DNA of 64,000 nucleotides from Isoetes taiwanensis (taxonomy: Eukaryota; Streptophyta; Lycopodiopsida; Isoetales; Isoetaceae), in the NCBI GenBank assembly GCA_021234155.1, contig JAJEKV010000058.1:7378992-7442991 (forward strand). The letters run 5' to 3'. The notes beneath the pieces were generated by a model, which was not told where the DNA came from, made no database searches, and saw only the letters and a program-made list of their open reading frames with translations. Numbering within the stretch: position 1 is the first letter of the stretch; each line of letters begins with the position of its first letter. The position numbers and the translations under genes were made by a program. This document shows, one piece after another, positions 48,312-59,402 of this stretch.

Positions 48312-51300
48312 CTAAAAATGCATCTTTATCCAAAAAATAGAGAAATTTTTCTTCCCATACAGAACCCAATTTCTGGCTTTCCAAATGTTCCAAAGAGCAA
48401 TATAAATTACTGTATTTTGAAAGCTCTCATTATTTTGAATTAGGGAAAAAAGATTACCACATCTCACAATACCAAATTTAGCTGCAATCCAATTCCAGAA
48501 ACTGTTTAACTTAGGGCAATAAAAAATGTGACTCATATCCTCAATTGCATTACATCCCATAGGGCAGTTTGGCAGAGTGTTTGGGTATCTTTTGGATAAA
48601 TTATACAAATTATTCAAGCTGCCATTAGCAATAAGCCAAATGAAGTAGGAAATTTTTGGAGGACAGAATGAATTCCAGACATTAAGAAAGAGAGCCTTAA
48701 GTTGATCTTGATCAATGCTCCATTTAATCATAGCTTTACTGTTATTAGGATCAAAAGAGAGAGCATTATAAATATGCTTAACTTTGTATTCATCTTTCCC
48801 TCTTAGAGTCCAATCTCCTTTACCAGAGTTAGGAGAAGGATTAGAAATAAGGGGCTTGATAAATGCATAGACCTTTTTATCAGAGGAGGTTCCTTTAATG
48901 ATATTTTTTAGAGAAGTCCAAGAAATAAGTCTACCTCCAGGAAAAAGATCTCTGATAAAATAAAGCCCAGCTTCATGCCATTTCTTACAGATCCTAGGAT
49001 GTTTGATGGCTAGAACAGTAGAATTCTGATCAGACAGAATAGGGTTCCAGAAAATTGGCAGATCCAAATGAAGTTTGTCAGCAGAGATGAATTGGAAATT
49101 TGGGGAGATAGAGTTCCAGACCTTTATCAGATTGCTCATTAAAGGAGAGATATTGGAGGCTGGCTTCATCTGAACGAAAGCAGAGTTAGGTAAGAGGGAT
49201 GACCATAGGGATGGCTTTGGTTAATCCAAAATATGATAAATTTATATGCTGGGGATTGATTCCCATAAATAGCCTTCCAAATAAATTTCCCTGCAAGAGA
49301 CTGAGCTTGTAGAAAAAGATTTTTACAACCAAGGCCACCTGAACTCTTAGGCTTACAAATAGAGTTCCAGTTGACTAAATGACTACATTTCCATATGAAA
49401 TTCCTTATAATTTTTTCCAACTCCAGATATATACTTTTAGGAGCAATAAGAGCAGTAGAGAAATAAACATGAGAACTTGTAAGAACCGAGTTGGCTATAA
49501 CTGTTCTGCCAGCAAGTGAGAGATAATTACCATAATTGTTGAGCTTCTTTTTTATTCTTAGAAAAATAGGCTCCCACAGACCTTTCAGACTATGATTCAA
49601 TGAAAGAGGCATGCCTAACAATTTAGTAGCTTGACCAGAAGGAAGAACATTAATGCCAAGCAAATGCTGGTCAGGAATATCTCCAATAATAAGGCTTTTG
49701 TTGATGTTAAGACAAATACCAGAAGCAGCTGAGAATTGATTGATGACCTTAAGAAAGCATTCAATATTAGCCAATTCAGCATGGAGAAAGGAAAAGGTGT
49801 CATCTGCATATTGAAGAATGGTCAAATCTTCATTTGAGTTGGGCAGCTTTAAGCCTTTTATGAGTCCAGAATCTTGATAGTGACAGATAACCTTTGTTAG
49901 CAAATCAGCTGCAACAAGGAATAAATAAGGAGCCAGAGGGCAACCTTGTCTTACCCCACAGGAGAGAGGGAAGAAACCAGAAGGCACGCCATTAATAAGA
50001 ACAACAGATTTTGCTCTTGAATTTAGCCCAATAATAAGGTTGATTAGCTTGTCAGGGAAACCAAGCTTAGACATAGCAAATTGAAGAAAGTCAGTCAAAG
50101 GCTCGTTTGAAATCTAATTTGAGAAGGATCCAATTTTGATTAGAAATTTTGTTCCAGTGCAATCCTTCCATAGCTGCCACATAGTTGTCTAGAATATATC
50201 TCTTGGGCAGAAAGGCAGATTGATTATGACTGATATTTCTCTGAAGGAAAGAATTAATCCTTGAAGCTATGATTTTAGCACACAGCTTATAAGTAGAATT
50301 AGTAAGAGATATAGGTCTCCAATCTTGGAAACTGGCAGGATGATCTACTTTAGGAACCAAAGAGATAAAGCCACTAGCTACAGAGGGCTGGAGATAATCA
50401 TTATTCCAGAAGTCATGAACCATTAAAGTGAGATCATCTTTGAGGATGTCCCAAAATTTAATATAAAATTCAGCAGACAATCCATCTGGACCAGGGGATT
50501 TACCTTTGTTAAAGGAGGATAGAGTTGCCAGAATTTCCTGCTGAGAAGGAAGGGTAATAATAGAGTCATCCATAATTTCTGGAGCAGATGGAATAATATT
50601 GTTCACAATGTTCATGAAATCATTTGCCTCTGCACTCTTGTTGGTAGAAATTGGCTTGTTATTGAAGATATCCATGTATTTATCTCTAAAGAAGTTGGAA
50701 ATATCAGAATGAGTAGTGTACCTGCTGCCATTCTCATCTTGGACTTCAGCAATAGATTTCCTCAAAACCCTGCTCTTGGCTACCCTAAAGAAGAATTTGG
50801 AACTGCCAGAGTCCATGTCATATATATGAAGGTTTAGATTAGAAGGATCTTCTTGAAGTAAGGATCTGATGTCTTTCATGATCATCATAAGATGATTTTT
50901 CTTTCTGTTACATTGGAGATTTCTAGATTTGGACCAGCTTTTAATCCAAGCTTTAATGATTTTAGAGTAGAAATGACTTCTTTGGTGCTGAATCCTATTC
51001 TCATGAGCCAAGTTATTCATATTGGTAGAAAGATTCACATAGAACATGGTGAATTGAGAACATAAATCTTCATTATCAAGGAGAGAAGAGTTAAAACTTA
51101 TAAGGAGTACTTCCCTGCCTTTGAATTCTTGTGATATGAGGAGTATGAAGAAACTGAGGCTGATGATCAGAGATTGAAGTGCCTTCATCACTAGTGACAT
51201 AGCTGTTATCCCAAAAGGCTGAGGAGGTTTTAGAAACATAGAATCTGTCCAAAGTGCAATAAACCCTATCTTTGTCTTTTTGCTTATTAGACCAAGTATA

Positions 51301-51849
51301 GGTAGCAGAAGAAGAGGGGATATAAATCAAACCATTATCTGCTATAAGAGAATCCCAATTATCTTTCTCAGCTCTGGTCATATTAATCTTATTCCCTAAC
51401 TTTAGATCCCAAGAAGGAGTATTATTAAAGTCACTTGCAATGATCCAGTTGTCAATAGTTTGAGAACTCAGCCAACAGTTAATCTCAGTCCAGATTGGTT
51501 CCCTATCCCTGGGAGAAGTTGGAGCATAAATATTGATAATGCCAAAGGTGGAATTGGGGCAGGACAGAATAACAGCCTGCCAAGCCTTAGAAGGACCATT
51601 GTGGAGAGAAATATGGTTGAGCTCTCTCTTCCAAATTATTGCAAGACCTCCACTAGCACCACTAGATTCAATCCAAAGTGAAGAGGAATTAGGATAAATC
51701 CAGTCTCCCAAATTACTACATTCAAAGTAAGGAAGCTTAATCTCTTGAAGGAGAATAACATCAGCATTATAAAGCCTAATCTGGGCAATGGCACGCCTTC
51801 TTTTAAGAGGACCTTTGATGCCTCTAAGATTCCAAGAGAGGATCTTCAT
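48312..51849 (-). pseudogene. LINE ORF2: AP endonuclease - reverse transcriptase - CCHC
   Basis: ORF2 nicks the target and copies LINE RNA. It starts at ATG 51,849. The endonuclease part shows SWNLRGI, LQEIK, NIYAP, ASDFNNTPSWD and SISDHQP (to about 51,130). After a frameshift near 51,120 the RT domain follows: KGKSPGPDGLSAEF, QDWRPISLTNSTYKL, QSAFLPKR, LLKLDFKRAFD. A second frameshift at about 50,093 removes the usual V-W-FL residues and leads into KLGFPDKLI, GVRQGCPLAPYLF, catalytic YADD (49,799-49,810) and SLAGRTVIANSVL. A third shift near 49,170 leads to the C-terminal zf-RVT domain (FCPPKISYFIWL, LPNCPMGC, EDMSHIFYC). Catalytic residues remain but the frame is broken in three places, so it is inactive. 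Confidence 0.9.
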
Positions 51850-51882
51850 GAGAGAAGAAGAAAAAGGAATGAAGAAGAAGAG

Positions 51883-54282
51883 TTAGATATTGAATTTTTT
51901 AGTTTTCTTCTTACTCCTAGTATTTTGAGCAGGGGTTTTATTCATGGCAGATAAGACATTTCCCAGATTATTCCCTTTCTTTTTAGCAGATTTCTTTGAT
52001 GGCTGTTTATTTTCTGAAATGGTGAGCTGGGCATTACTTTCCATAAGATATTCTTCTTTTCCCCAATTTTCCTTATCAGAACCACAGTCCTCACTATCAC
52101 TAAAATCAGAGCAACCACCAGGATAAAAATGAAACATAGTATTATTATTAAGAGTATTTAATGGAATAGAATCTGGTACTTGCCTTATTAAAGGATTTTG
52201 TTGAAGCTCCTTTTGCTCTTCAGTTTTGTCTTCTGGAGTCTCAGGAACCACATCCAATGAATCTTTCTCACTTGCCTCTTTAACTTGAGAACCAGTCTGG
52301 ACAAATTCCTCATGGAACATTTGAAATTGAAGAGAAGCCAGCTGATCTGCAATCTTGCTAGATATTCTTGGAGGACTGATAGAATCTTCCATCATTGGGG
52401 AGTCTAGGTCAATGAGAGATGGGAGGGAGGTTTTATTTGTAGGGATGGGATGAGAAATGTTATCAGGAAGAGCCATTATTGGTGGGAAAGGTAGGACATT
52501 ATGAATGGGGGAGCATACTTTGCTCTTATCTAACTCAAAATCCAGATTATTATTTAGGTCAGATAATACCTGAAACGAATTTTGACAGTTGATTTGCTGA
52601 TTGACCTGATGTTGAGAAGAATCTTGAGTCAAGACTTCAGTATTTTGACTTATAGGCTTAGTCAAAATAGAATCTTTATGACCATTAGGTATGCTTGGTG
52701 CACTTGGGGCACTTGGGGCTGAGATACTCTGAGATATAATTGCTGTTGGAGCAGTAACCTTTGAATTCTTTGCAGAGGAATTCACCTGAAATTTTGCTTT
52801 TCCTTGAGATTTCGTAATTAATGACCCATTCTTGCTTGAGTTGTTGATAGGGAAGTCAATGAGACTGTACGAGCACTGACCTTTGTGCTGAGTTTTAGCA
52901 TCCTTAATGATGTTGTTTAAGGTAATGCTTAAGACATATGTGGCTTGATTTGGCTTACCAGAAATAATCCCTTTGACCAATACCTTAGGTTCTCCAATTG
53001 TTATACCATTATTTCTCTTCTGATTAGAGAAATTAAATAAATCATCCACTTTGCCTTTATCCTTCATCTGCTCTCTTACCATCCTCTGTTTCTGAATCCT
53101 CTTGTAGCTGCCATTTACCCTGGTCCATTTGAATTGCTCATTTTCTGGGAGATTGTGAAAGGAATCCATTTTCTTTTCCTGATTACCCTGAGATAGATCT
53201 TCCTTGGTTGACTAATCAATCATTTTATCTCCCAAAACAGAACGAGCCTGATTATCATTATGTTCCGCAGACATAATTGACCTATTTTCTTGCTGAGATT
53301 CAGAACTTGATTTGCATTCTGAGTACCAAAAGTGTCTATGGAGACATTTTTGGCATTGGGAAGGCAGTCCAGACCATCTAAGAGCTAAATATGATTCTAC
53401 TCCAAAGGCATCTTTGAAAGGGATGGAAAGAGGGATTTTTTTGGACAGATCCAATTGGACAAAAGCTCTTGGGGGTCTGGATGGAGAGTACTCTGTTGAG
53501 ATATAAGTACCAATGGAATTGAAGAGGATCTTGAAGCAGTCTTCATCCCAGTAAATAGGATTAAGGCCAAACAGGGATGTTGAGGCAATGCATAGATTGT
53601 TCATTTGGTCAATGTCAAGCTTGGGATGCCATTTCAGGAATGTCAATTGGGAAGTTTCATAGGTCAGCGGGCCATAATTGAGGAAAAAGTTGGCTGATCT
53701 AGAATTTCCACATTCGATCATAATATACGAAAAGTTTAGCCAGTAAACAGCCTGAATTATGATTCCTTCATTTAGGTTAAGAAGGAAAGCCCAAAGCTTA
53801 TCCAGCTTAATTCCACATTTTTGGACTTTGACAATAACAGCAGATTGAGAAAGAGCATCAATTTTGGAATGAACAATAGGAAGATTTAGAGAAATACCAT
53901 TGTAGAGGTTCATCTTCCTTTCTTAAATATGAGGCGGCCTTGTCCTTCGAAGTCTAGCATCCAATTCATCATCCGAGCGCATTTCTGGGTGCCTTCTCGA
54001 AACTCCATAAGGAAAGGGAGCTTGAGTGTTTGGATTGATGGGATGAAGAATGCCTCTGTGATCGGGATCAGCAGAGAGATTGTCCCAGTTTGGAACCTGA
54101 TGAGAAATTGGGTCCATTGAAGGAAGCAGGGTTGCAAAATTACCAAAAAGAATGGTATCTTGAGGATTTTCTTGGAAGGATTTTAGGTTCCGGAGAACAG
54201 AGGCTCTTTCTGGAGCGGGAAGGGAGGCAAATGCGTGAAGAAAGGCTAAATTTTTAGGGTTTTCTGTGAAACTCGAAACCAT
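51883..54282 (-). pseudogene. LINE ORF1 (gag-like, zinc knuckle), two nonsense codons
   Basis: Three open stretches lie in one frame: 54,282-53,926, 53,913-53,215 and 53,169-51,886. They are separated only by TAA at 53,923 and TAG at 53,212, so I read one ORF of about 800 codons starting at ATG 54,282 (MVSSFTENPK). The middle part resembles plant LINE gag: PRAFVQLDLSKKIPLSIPF followed by the knuckle CQKCLHRHFWYSEC. The C-terminal part is Asn/Ser/Gln-rich and ends in a basic tail (RSKKKTKKFNI) close before ORF2 (33 bp gap). Both stops fit Gln codons changed by C-to-T transition. The ORF1 protein coats LINE RNA. Confidence 0.75.
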
Positions 54283-54388
54283 TGCGTGAAATTCAGGGTG
54301 AAACAACAAAAGGGCATGCAGAAAATTGAATGACGAAAAAGGGGGAAAAAGGAAAACAGGGGAAAGAGATCAATAGAGAGAAAGAAAT

Positions 54389-54793
54389 TTAACTAATAGA
54401 GATCGGACTGCCAATCCAAATGCCATTGAAACCAATTGCTGACTGAAGATCTATCCAATCCAAAAATCTAAGGGAATGATCATCAAATTGAGCTGTATCT
54501 AACTGAGAGTAAATTTCAACCAAAATTCTATAATCAGTCCAATCACAATGTACTCTGAAAGTTCCTGCTGGAGCAACTGAACTGGAACCAATGAATTCTT
54601 CCAACCAAGAATTGGTGATTTCAACTTCAAACTCAACTGTGCTGGGGATAAAAGAATACTCTGATATGAAAAGTTCTTCGAGAAATAGTTGATGGATAAC
54701 CAATGAATTCTAGAGATCAGAAGCTGAGCCCCGTAGGAATCCACAAGTAATTCTAGATGTCTCTCTGATAATTACAAAAGCGTTTGTCTCCAT
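54389..54793 (-). pseudogene. Small 5' ORF of the LINE
   Basis: From ATG 54,793 (METNAFVIIRET) to the stop at 54,389 one frame is open except for a TAG after SASDL. The protein (VEFEVEITNSWLEEF, FRVHCDWTDYRILVEIY) is acidic and matches nothing I know. It precedes ORF1 by about 100 bp in a different frame. It may be an ORF0-like leader ORF or merely leader sequence. Confidence 0.35.
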
Positions 54794-55038
54794 AGAAGGG
54801 TGGATTAGGAGCAGAGTCGGGTTTCATAGACATATGAAGTAATCAAAATGTAGCTTGTGACGTAGAGAATCACCCCAATGCTACCCCTCTACAAGGGCAG
54901 CTATCAATCTACCAGAATTTAGCTTTAGAATTCAACAGAACCAGCTTTCTCTCACAAAATTTTGCAAGAAATGGCATGTAACAGAAAATGTGAGAAAGAG
55001 ACAAAAAATCCAAGAAAATAGGCGCACGTCCATTTTCC

Positions 55039-55049
55039 GTTGGTGATAA
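55039..55049. repeat. LINE target-site duplication, 5' side
   Basis: GTTGGTGATAA, identical to 47,328-47,338. The minus-strand LINE begins at 55,038 with GGAAAATGGACGTGCGCC. Confidence 0.85.
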
Positions 55050-55547
55050 TTTTGCTGTCGTTGCTCCAAAAGGGAATGATGAGGGTTCTGAATTTTGGAT
55101 TCTGATATGCACAAAACCAAAATGGATAGTGGAGAAAGACTTCCAACTCAATGGAACATGGTACCTCGCCGGTGATAGTGTCATAGAAGGTATGCATTAC
55201 AAGAAGGGCGCAAGATCAACCGTCAGCTATGATCTTGCAGTAAAGACGCCTTAGGCATAGTATTCACAACACAGATCTGTGCAATCAGACTTCATATGCC
55301 ACCAACAAAACGTCAAAACAGGACTGTATATAGGCTGGATCCTTTAGATGAGGAGAAAATTTTACAGAATTTACCCGAAGTTCTTTCTGATGATGATGAA
55401 ATGTAAAACCATTCTGTAGTTTTCAGAACTCATGTGAAGTTTTGTGCTTCAGCTGTGAAAATGAGTTTATCTTGATTTCTTTTGAAGATTTGAATTCTTC
55501 TGAACACTTGATTCCTTTGTTTGTGAGATGAATTGAATATGAATTTT

Positions 55548-55911
55548 CATTCAAATGAATCGAGGTTACAATAACAATTATGTACATAAGAAAGATATAC
55601 AGTGATTTAAAGTACGAGGTGACTCATGCACCTACATACTTCCCAATAGATATGTTCCTCTCAGTTCCAGCTTTTGTTGCTTCTAATCTTAAAACTTCAA
55701 GCATGAACACTCTAACATCAACTAGATCCTGATCATTCAAATGAATCGAGGTTACAATAACAATTATGTACATAAGAAAGATATACAGTGATTTAAAGTA
55801 CGAGGTGACTCATGCACCTACATACTTCCCAATACATATGTTCCTCGGTTCGGCTTTTGTTGCTTCTAATTATAAAACTTCAAGCATGAACACTCTAACA
55901 TCAACTAGATC
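55548..55911. repeat. Tandem duplication of about 186 bp holding the last exon of the Ulp1 gene
   Basis: Copies at 55,548-55,728 and 55,734-55,911 are nearly identical. On the minus strand each encodes the C-terminal exon DLVDVRVFMLEVL-LEATKA. The distal copy (55,548-55,728) is open (LRLEATKAGTERNISIGKYV then a stop). The proximal copy has a TAA after LEVL and a small deletion (KAEPRNICIG). Confidence 0.85.
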
Positions 55912-56779
55912 ACGGTCTGAAATGTCCACAACCTGCAGATTAACCACACTTTGTCAATAACGAGTTTGGTTTGTTCTTTACATTTGAGTTGACTTACTAG
56001 ATCAGGCAACAATATATTCACTCCTTTCAAATACCCCCTCACAAATTTGTGCATAAACGAACATACGGCAGGGCCACATGAATGACCATCGGTTTGAAGA
56101 GGCGTTCTAAAAATTTTCACAACATCTGAGGTTGTAAAGCTGAAATTATTGTGTCCAAACAATTCCAGGAACCTGCATTCAAAGTTTGTTGTCATTGTGC
56201 CACAACAGCAAAATGCAATGAGCAAGCACTAACCTCTCAATATGTCTGCTTCTGCCATGCAAGCCCGAGCTATCAAAGTGATATATCCCTGGTTTATATC
56301 TCTATGCGAGACACACGTGGCTTACAATCAGAAAACAGGTCCAGTGATGTCCATCACAAGCAGGCAGAAACATGTACTGGCACTTATCCAGATTCACATG
56401 TTTCCTTATTGTTTTGTAACTATTTGTATCCTTAGACAATGTCGAGTGAAAAAGAGGGTCAAAGAAATGAAAGGGATGGTTCATTCGTTGGAGCATCAAG
56501 TAGTATTCCATGTATCTGTAAACATATGCATATGATAGCACAATCCTGATGATCACAAATCAGATGAAAGTATCACCTTGAGAAGAGGAGGATCAATTGA
56601 TCATTGAACCATTGCGTATTAGCTTCCAAAAATTTTATGTCGGTGGAGCTAATCACGACAGTTTCAGTTCCACTCAGCACCACTTCTAGATGTGTATTTG
56701 GCTTTAGATAGACAGGGACTGCCGAAGCTCTATCATCTCTAGTTCTAAACACACACGAGAACATTTGCTCACAATCCAT
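55905..56779 (-). pseudogene. Ulp1/SENP-type cysteine protease domain of the minus-strand gene
   Basis: This part would remove SUMO or a related modifier. It reads NTQWFNDQLI (about 56,600; the W-LND-- motif of Ulp1 proteases), then YMFLPACDGHHWTCFLI (catalytic His; about 56,380-56,340) ending at a GT donor. A short exon, read out of phase, holds HFDSSGLHGRSRHIER (catalytic Asp; about 56,280). After CAG, FLELFGHNNFSF leads to TPLQTDGHSCGPAVCSF (Gln and nucleophile Cys; about 56,100-56,050). All four active-site residues can be seen in order. The phase break at the Asp exon is a frameshift or a mis-read splice site. Confidence 0.75.
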
Positions 56780-56862
56780 TCAAATATTTTAAATTGAAAA
56801 AGTACAACACATATCATAGAAATTTTTTTACTTATATTGACTTTCAAAGAGTTTTACAAGAT

Positions 56863-57487
56863 TCATTTATGAAAATACTTGTCGAGCATTTTCATGCAGT
56901 TGCGCGACTCTTCAGAATCCCACATGTTCCACATTTGATGTTCCTTCACATAAGCTGGCACACTTTCTGCAGCCAGAAGTCCCTCCAGCCATAGTTTGAG
57001 TTGCTTCAAAAGGAAATTGGAATCCAACCTGTCGGGAGCAAAACTATTTGGACATATCATTGTGTTCGGCTGGTTAGCAGAACCCTTATATCTGCTGTCA
57101 TCTATCAACAATGTGTTTTTCACTTGGTATTTCCAGAATTTCTGATACACTTTGGACAGATCCTTAAGGAAAATTGGTTTATTAACCACTTTTAATTTTG
57201 TGTTGGTGCAGTCATCCTGATTCCAAATAAAAAGAAATCTGCCCTTATATTCCTGCAGCAACTTTCTCATCAACAAGTCAACATTACTCTTTAGCCATGC
57301 TGGACCACAATGCAATTTCAAATTTTGAAAAACACCATTCTAAGAACTCATGTAATCCAGGCCTGGAAACTGCTGCCTTTTGAAGGTTCAATTTCTGGAG
57401 GGTCACTTCTGGCTCGGCCGATGCAGGGATCCTCTCTTTCAAGTCATAAAACTTGCCTAAAATCCATTAAAATCCAGAACAAGGAGA
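56863..57487 (-). pseudogene. FCP1/NIF-like HAD phosphatase domain of the minus-strand gene
   Basis: The reading starts with LVLDFNGF (motif I, DxN, about 57,487-57,455). A frameshift follows, then PGLHEFLEWCFSKFEIALWS (about 57,350-57,310). In-frame stops occur after SSMAKE. The frame then shifts to LFIWNQDDCTNTK, FLKDLSKVYQKF, VKNTLLIDDSRYKG (motif with the acidic pair, about 57,120-57,080) and LKLWLEGLLAAESVPAYVKE. These are the ordered blocks of NIF-type phosphatases (F-VAIWSS, F-WDQ-C, LKDL--VW, NTLLIDDSP-K). The second Asp of DxD is Asn, as in the copy at 38.7 kb. Confidence 0.78.
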
Positions 57488-58668
57488 ATTTCAGTTAACC
57501 TCTTGGCTTTTCTTGGTTGAGGTTGTATTGGACTCGTTGAGCAGCCTGCATCTTGTCTAGGATCCGGAGTTTCTTTGTCAACATCATCACCTGCATCCGC
57601 ATTTGGCTCATGTTCAGCACCAAAACTTTTTTCTGGTAAAGGACCCCGTGCAGAATGAATCTCAAGGGAATTAATTTCCCCCCTAAAACAAATGCACTAG
57701 AAATCTCTTCGTGATGGCTTCCAGTTGCAGTAGCATTTATCTCTGTAAATAATTGAAATGAGGAAGACCACAGAAAAATACAAAAAAATAAGTTATGTGG
57801 CATCGATACTTATTTGATACGACAGTCCATTATCCAAATTTCGTTTTGGAGTCTCCACGCCGTCAGCAGCTGGGATTGACTTAGAAGTATCAAATGGGGT
57901 GAATTCTAGGTACAACCGGGAGGTATCTTGCAGTCTCATAACTGATCGAGGCGTGGATAACTGTTGGATATCCTTGGTCTCAAATTTCTGCAATTCTGCA
58001 AACACTAAGTCAGTAGACCTGTGACAACATCAGTAAACATTAGTTAAGGCACTTACTTGTGTCTATTGGTTCTTGTGGTACCACTCGAACACCAAAAGCC
58101 AAAAGCCATGTCTCAGTCATAATGTGGGCACAACTGGGGCTGCAGCAGGTTCTAGAGTGTCTGCAAAACAAATTCAAAATCAATAGAGTCTTTAGACGAG
58201 GGTTAGAGATGATAATATTTACCTCAAATGGTGTGATAGACATGGAATGTGATACTGGTGACTGCATTCTGCTATCACAACTGGCAACATTTTACCCTCC
58301 CATTTCAGACAACGTCCACAAAATGGACAACCTTCATCACCCTCTTCTTCTACCTCAGGAAGCATTGGAAGTGCAGGATCTAAAGGAGTGTCATGACCAC
58401 TACGTTCAGAAAAAATCTCAAATCTTTGCATTCGAGGTTGCAGCTCCAGCGCAGTAAGTCTTCACATGCCTTTAGCTCAATTTCAGTTTCTGCTAGTTCC
58501 TTATTTAATTGATTCAGCCCAAGCAACACTGTACCATTTAGCTCTTCATCCTTTAGTTCGCTTACAACCCGAACACCCTCTGCTGCTTTCGGATTTACTG
58601 TCATGATTGATTGCCATCTGTGCAAATCAGCTCTAATTTCTGATGCTTTATGCTTCATCAACTCAATC

Positions 58669-58693
58669 TTTCTATCTATCTATCTATCTATCT
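58669..58693. repeat. (ATCT)n microsatellite inside a coding exon
   Basis: About six TCTA/ATCT units. The minus-strand frame is coding on both sides (YGRLVKEWLAATSARFDRCK before, HKASEIRADLHRWQS after), so the GATA expansion lies within the coiled-coil exon and introduces TAG stops. Confidence 0.75.
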
Positions 58694-58859
58694 TTTGATA
58701 TCATTTTTCCTATCCTCATTTGCTTGCAATCGTTGCTTGCATCTATCAAACCTAGCTGATGTTGCAGCCAACCATTCCTTCACAAGTCTACCATAGTCTG
58801 CAAAACAAAACACTACGTATATGTCAGCCTCCTAACATAGTAAGCCACGTACTGATGGA

Positions 58860-59402
58860 AAACCACAATCACACACCACACAACACAAGGTACTCTCTAC
58901 ACACCACCACATACCACACACCACACAATATATACTGCACAGTATACACCACACAACACGCTGTGGTAGTAGCAAGGAGTGGTGGGACATTGTGCAGGCT
59001 GGTGAAGTGTAGTAGTGGTGGTGGTGGGGTGTGGTGGTGGGGTTTGGTGGTGGTGGGGTGTGTTGTGGTGGTGGAGTGTGGTGTGGGACATGGTGGGGTG
59101 TGGTGGTGGGGTGTGGTGTGGTGGTAGTGGGGTGTGGAGGAGGGGTGTGGTGGTGGTGGATTGTGGTGTGGGACATGGTGGAGTCTGGTGGTGTGGTGTG
59201 GTGGTGGTGGGTGTGTGGTGGTGGTGGTGGAGTGTGGTGGTGTACGTGGTGGAGTGTGGTGGTGGTGGAGTGTAGTGGAGGGGTGTGGTGTGGGACATGG
59301 TGGAGTGTGACGGTGGGAGATGGTAGAGTGTAGTGGTGGGAGTTGGTGGGGTGTGGTGTGGGACATGGTGGATGCCAACAACTCACCACTCACCAGACCA
59401 CA
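58860..59402. repeat. (GTGGTG)n satellite, second copy, inverted
   Basis: About 390 bp of GGTGGTGTGG wording (58,978-59,372) is flanked by CACCACAC-type arms (58,870-58,960 and about 59,378-59,402). It lies in an intron of the minus-strand gene, so the sense strand is again CCAC-rich, as in the transposase intron. Confidence 0.85.

Larger units (their letters stand above)
47339..55038 (-). mobile_element. L1-type LINE, full-length but inactive (7.7 kb)
   Basis: Non-LTR retrotransposon on the minus strand, inserted into the transposase gene. It has a 5' region with a small ORF, ORF1 (54,282-51,883) with a zinc knuckle, ORF2 (51,849-48,312) with AP endonuclease, reverse transcriptase and C-terminal Cys/His domains, an extra ORF near the 3' end (48,163-47,702) and a poly(A) tail seen as T13 at 47,341-47,353. 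The tail is preceded on the minus strand by 'TAATGACAAAACTGTCTC', a typical plant LINE 3' end. Flanking GTTGGTGATAA copies define both ends, so it is not 5' truncated. ORF1 has two nonsense codons and ORF2 three frameshifts. It is younger than the host transposase gene but not recent. Confidence 0.88.
43236..55406 (+). pseudogene. DFAENY-family transposase gene, split by a LINE
   Basis: Likely the transposase of a large DNA element. Exon 1 (43,236-43,900) encodes a Lys/Arg-rich start, LGKVLGVHPRNLQKAKK, FWIENTRVSRNTKDVRTRR and ends at CACAG|GTTAGT. Exon 2 begins after ATGCAG at 45,812: FFKRFLDQHPEIKIRLRAFE, KLKDFNSCCC, CTCTCDVCRSHELGQC, SILCPKSELDEFHKKAC, VVDFAENYTF (46,444), VFSDGA (46,700), WNFFGSNHGKGEHDG (about 46,795-46,838), ELSCFCSYC and LRVGD. 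After the LINE it resumes VGDNFAVVAPKG, FWILICTKP, GTWYLAGDSVIEGMHYKKG, with the acidic end DEEKILQNLPEVLSDDDEM at 55,406. The Asp/Glu in DFAENY, SDGA and GKGEHDG suggest an RNase H-fold DDE core; this is inference. Defects: TGA at 43,631, TGA at 46,081, frameshifts near 43,490, 45,895, 46,630, 46,720 and 55,250, plus the LINE. Confidence 0.75.
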
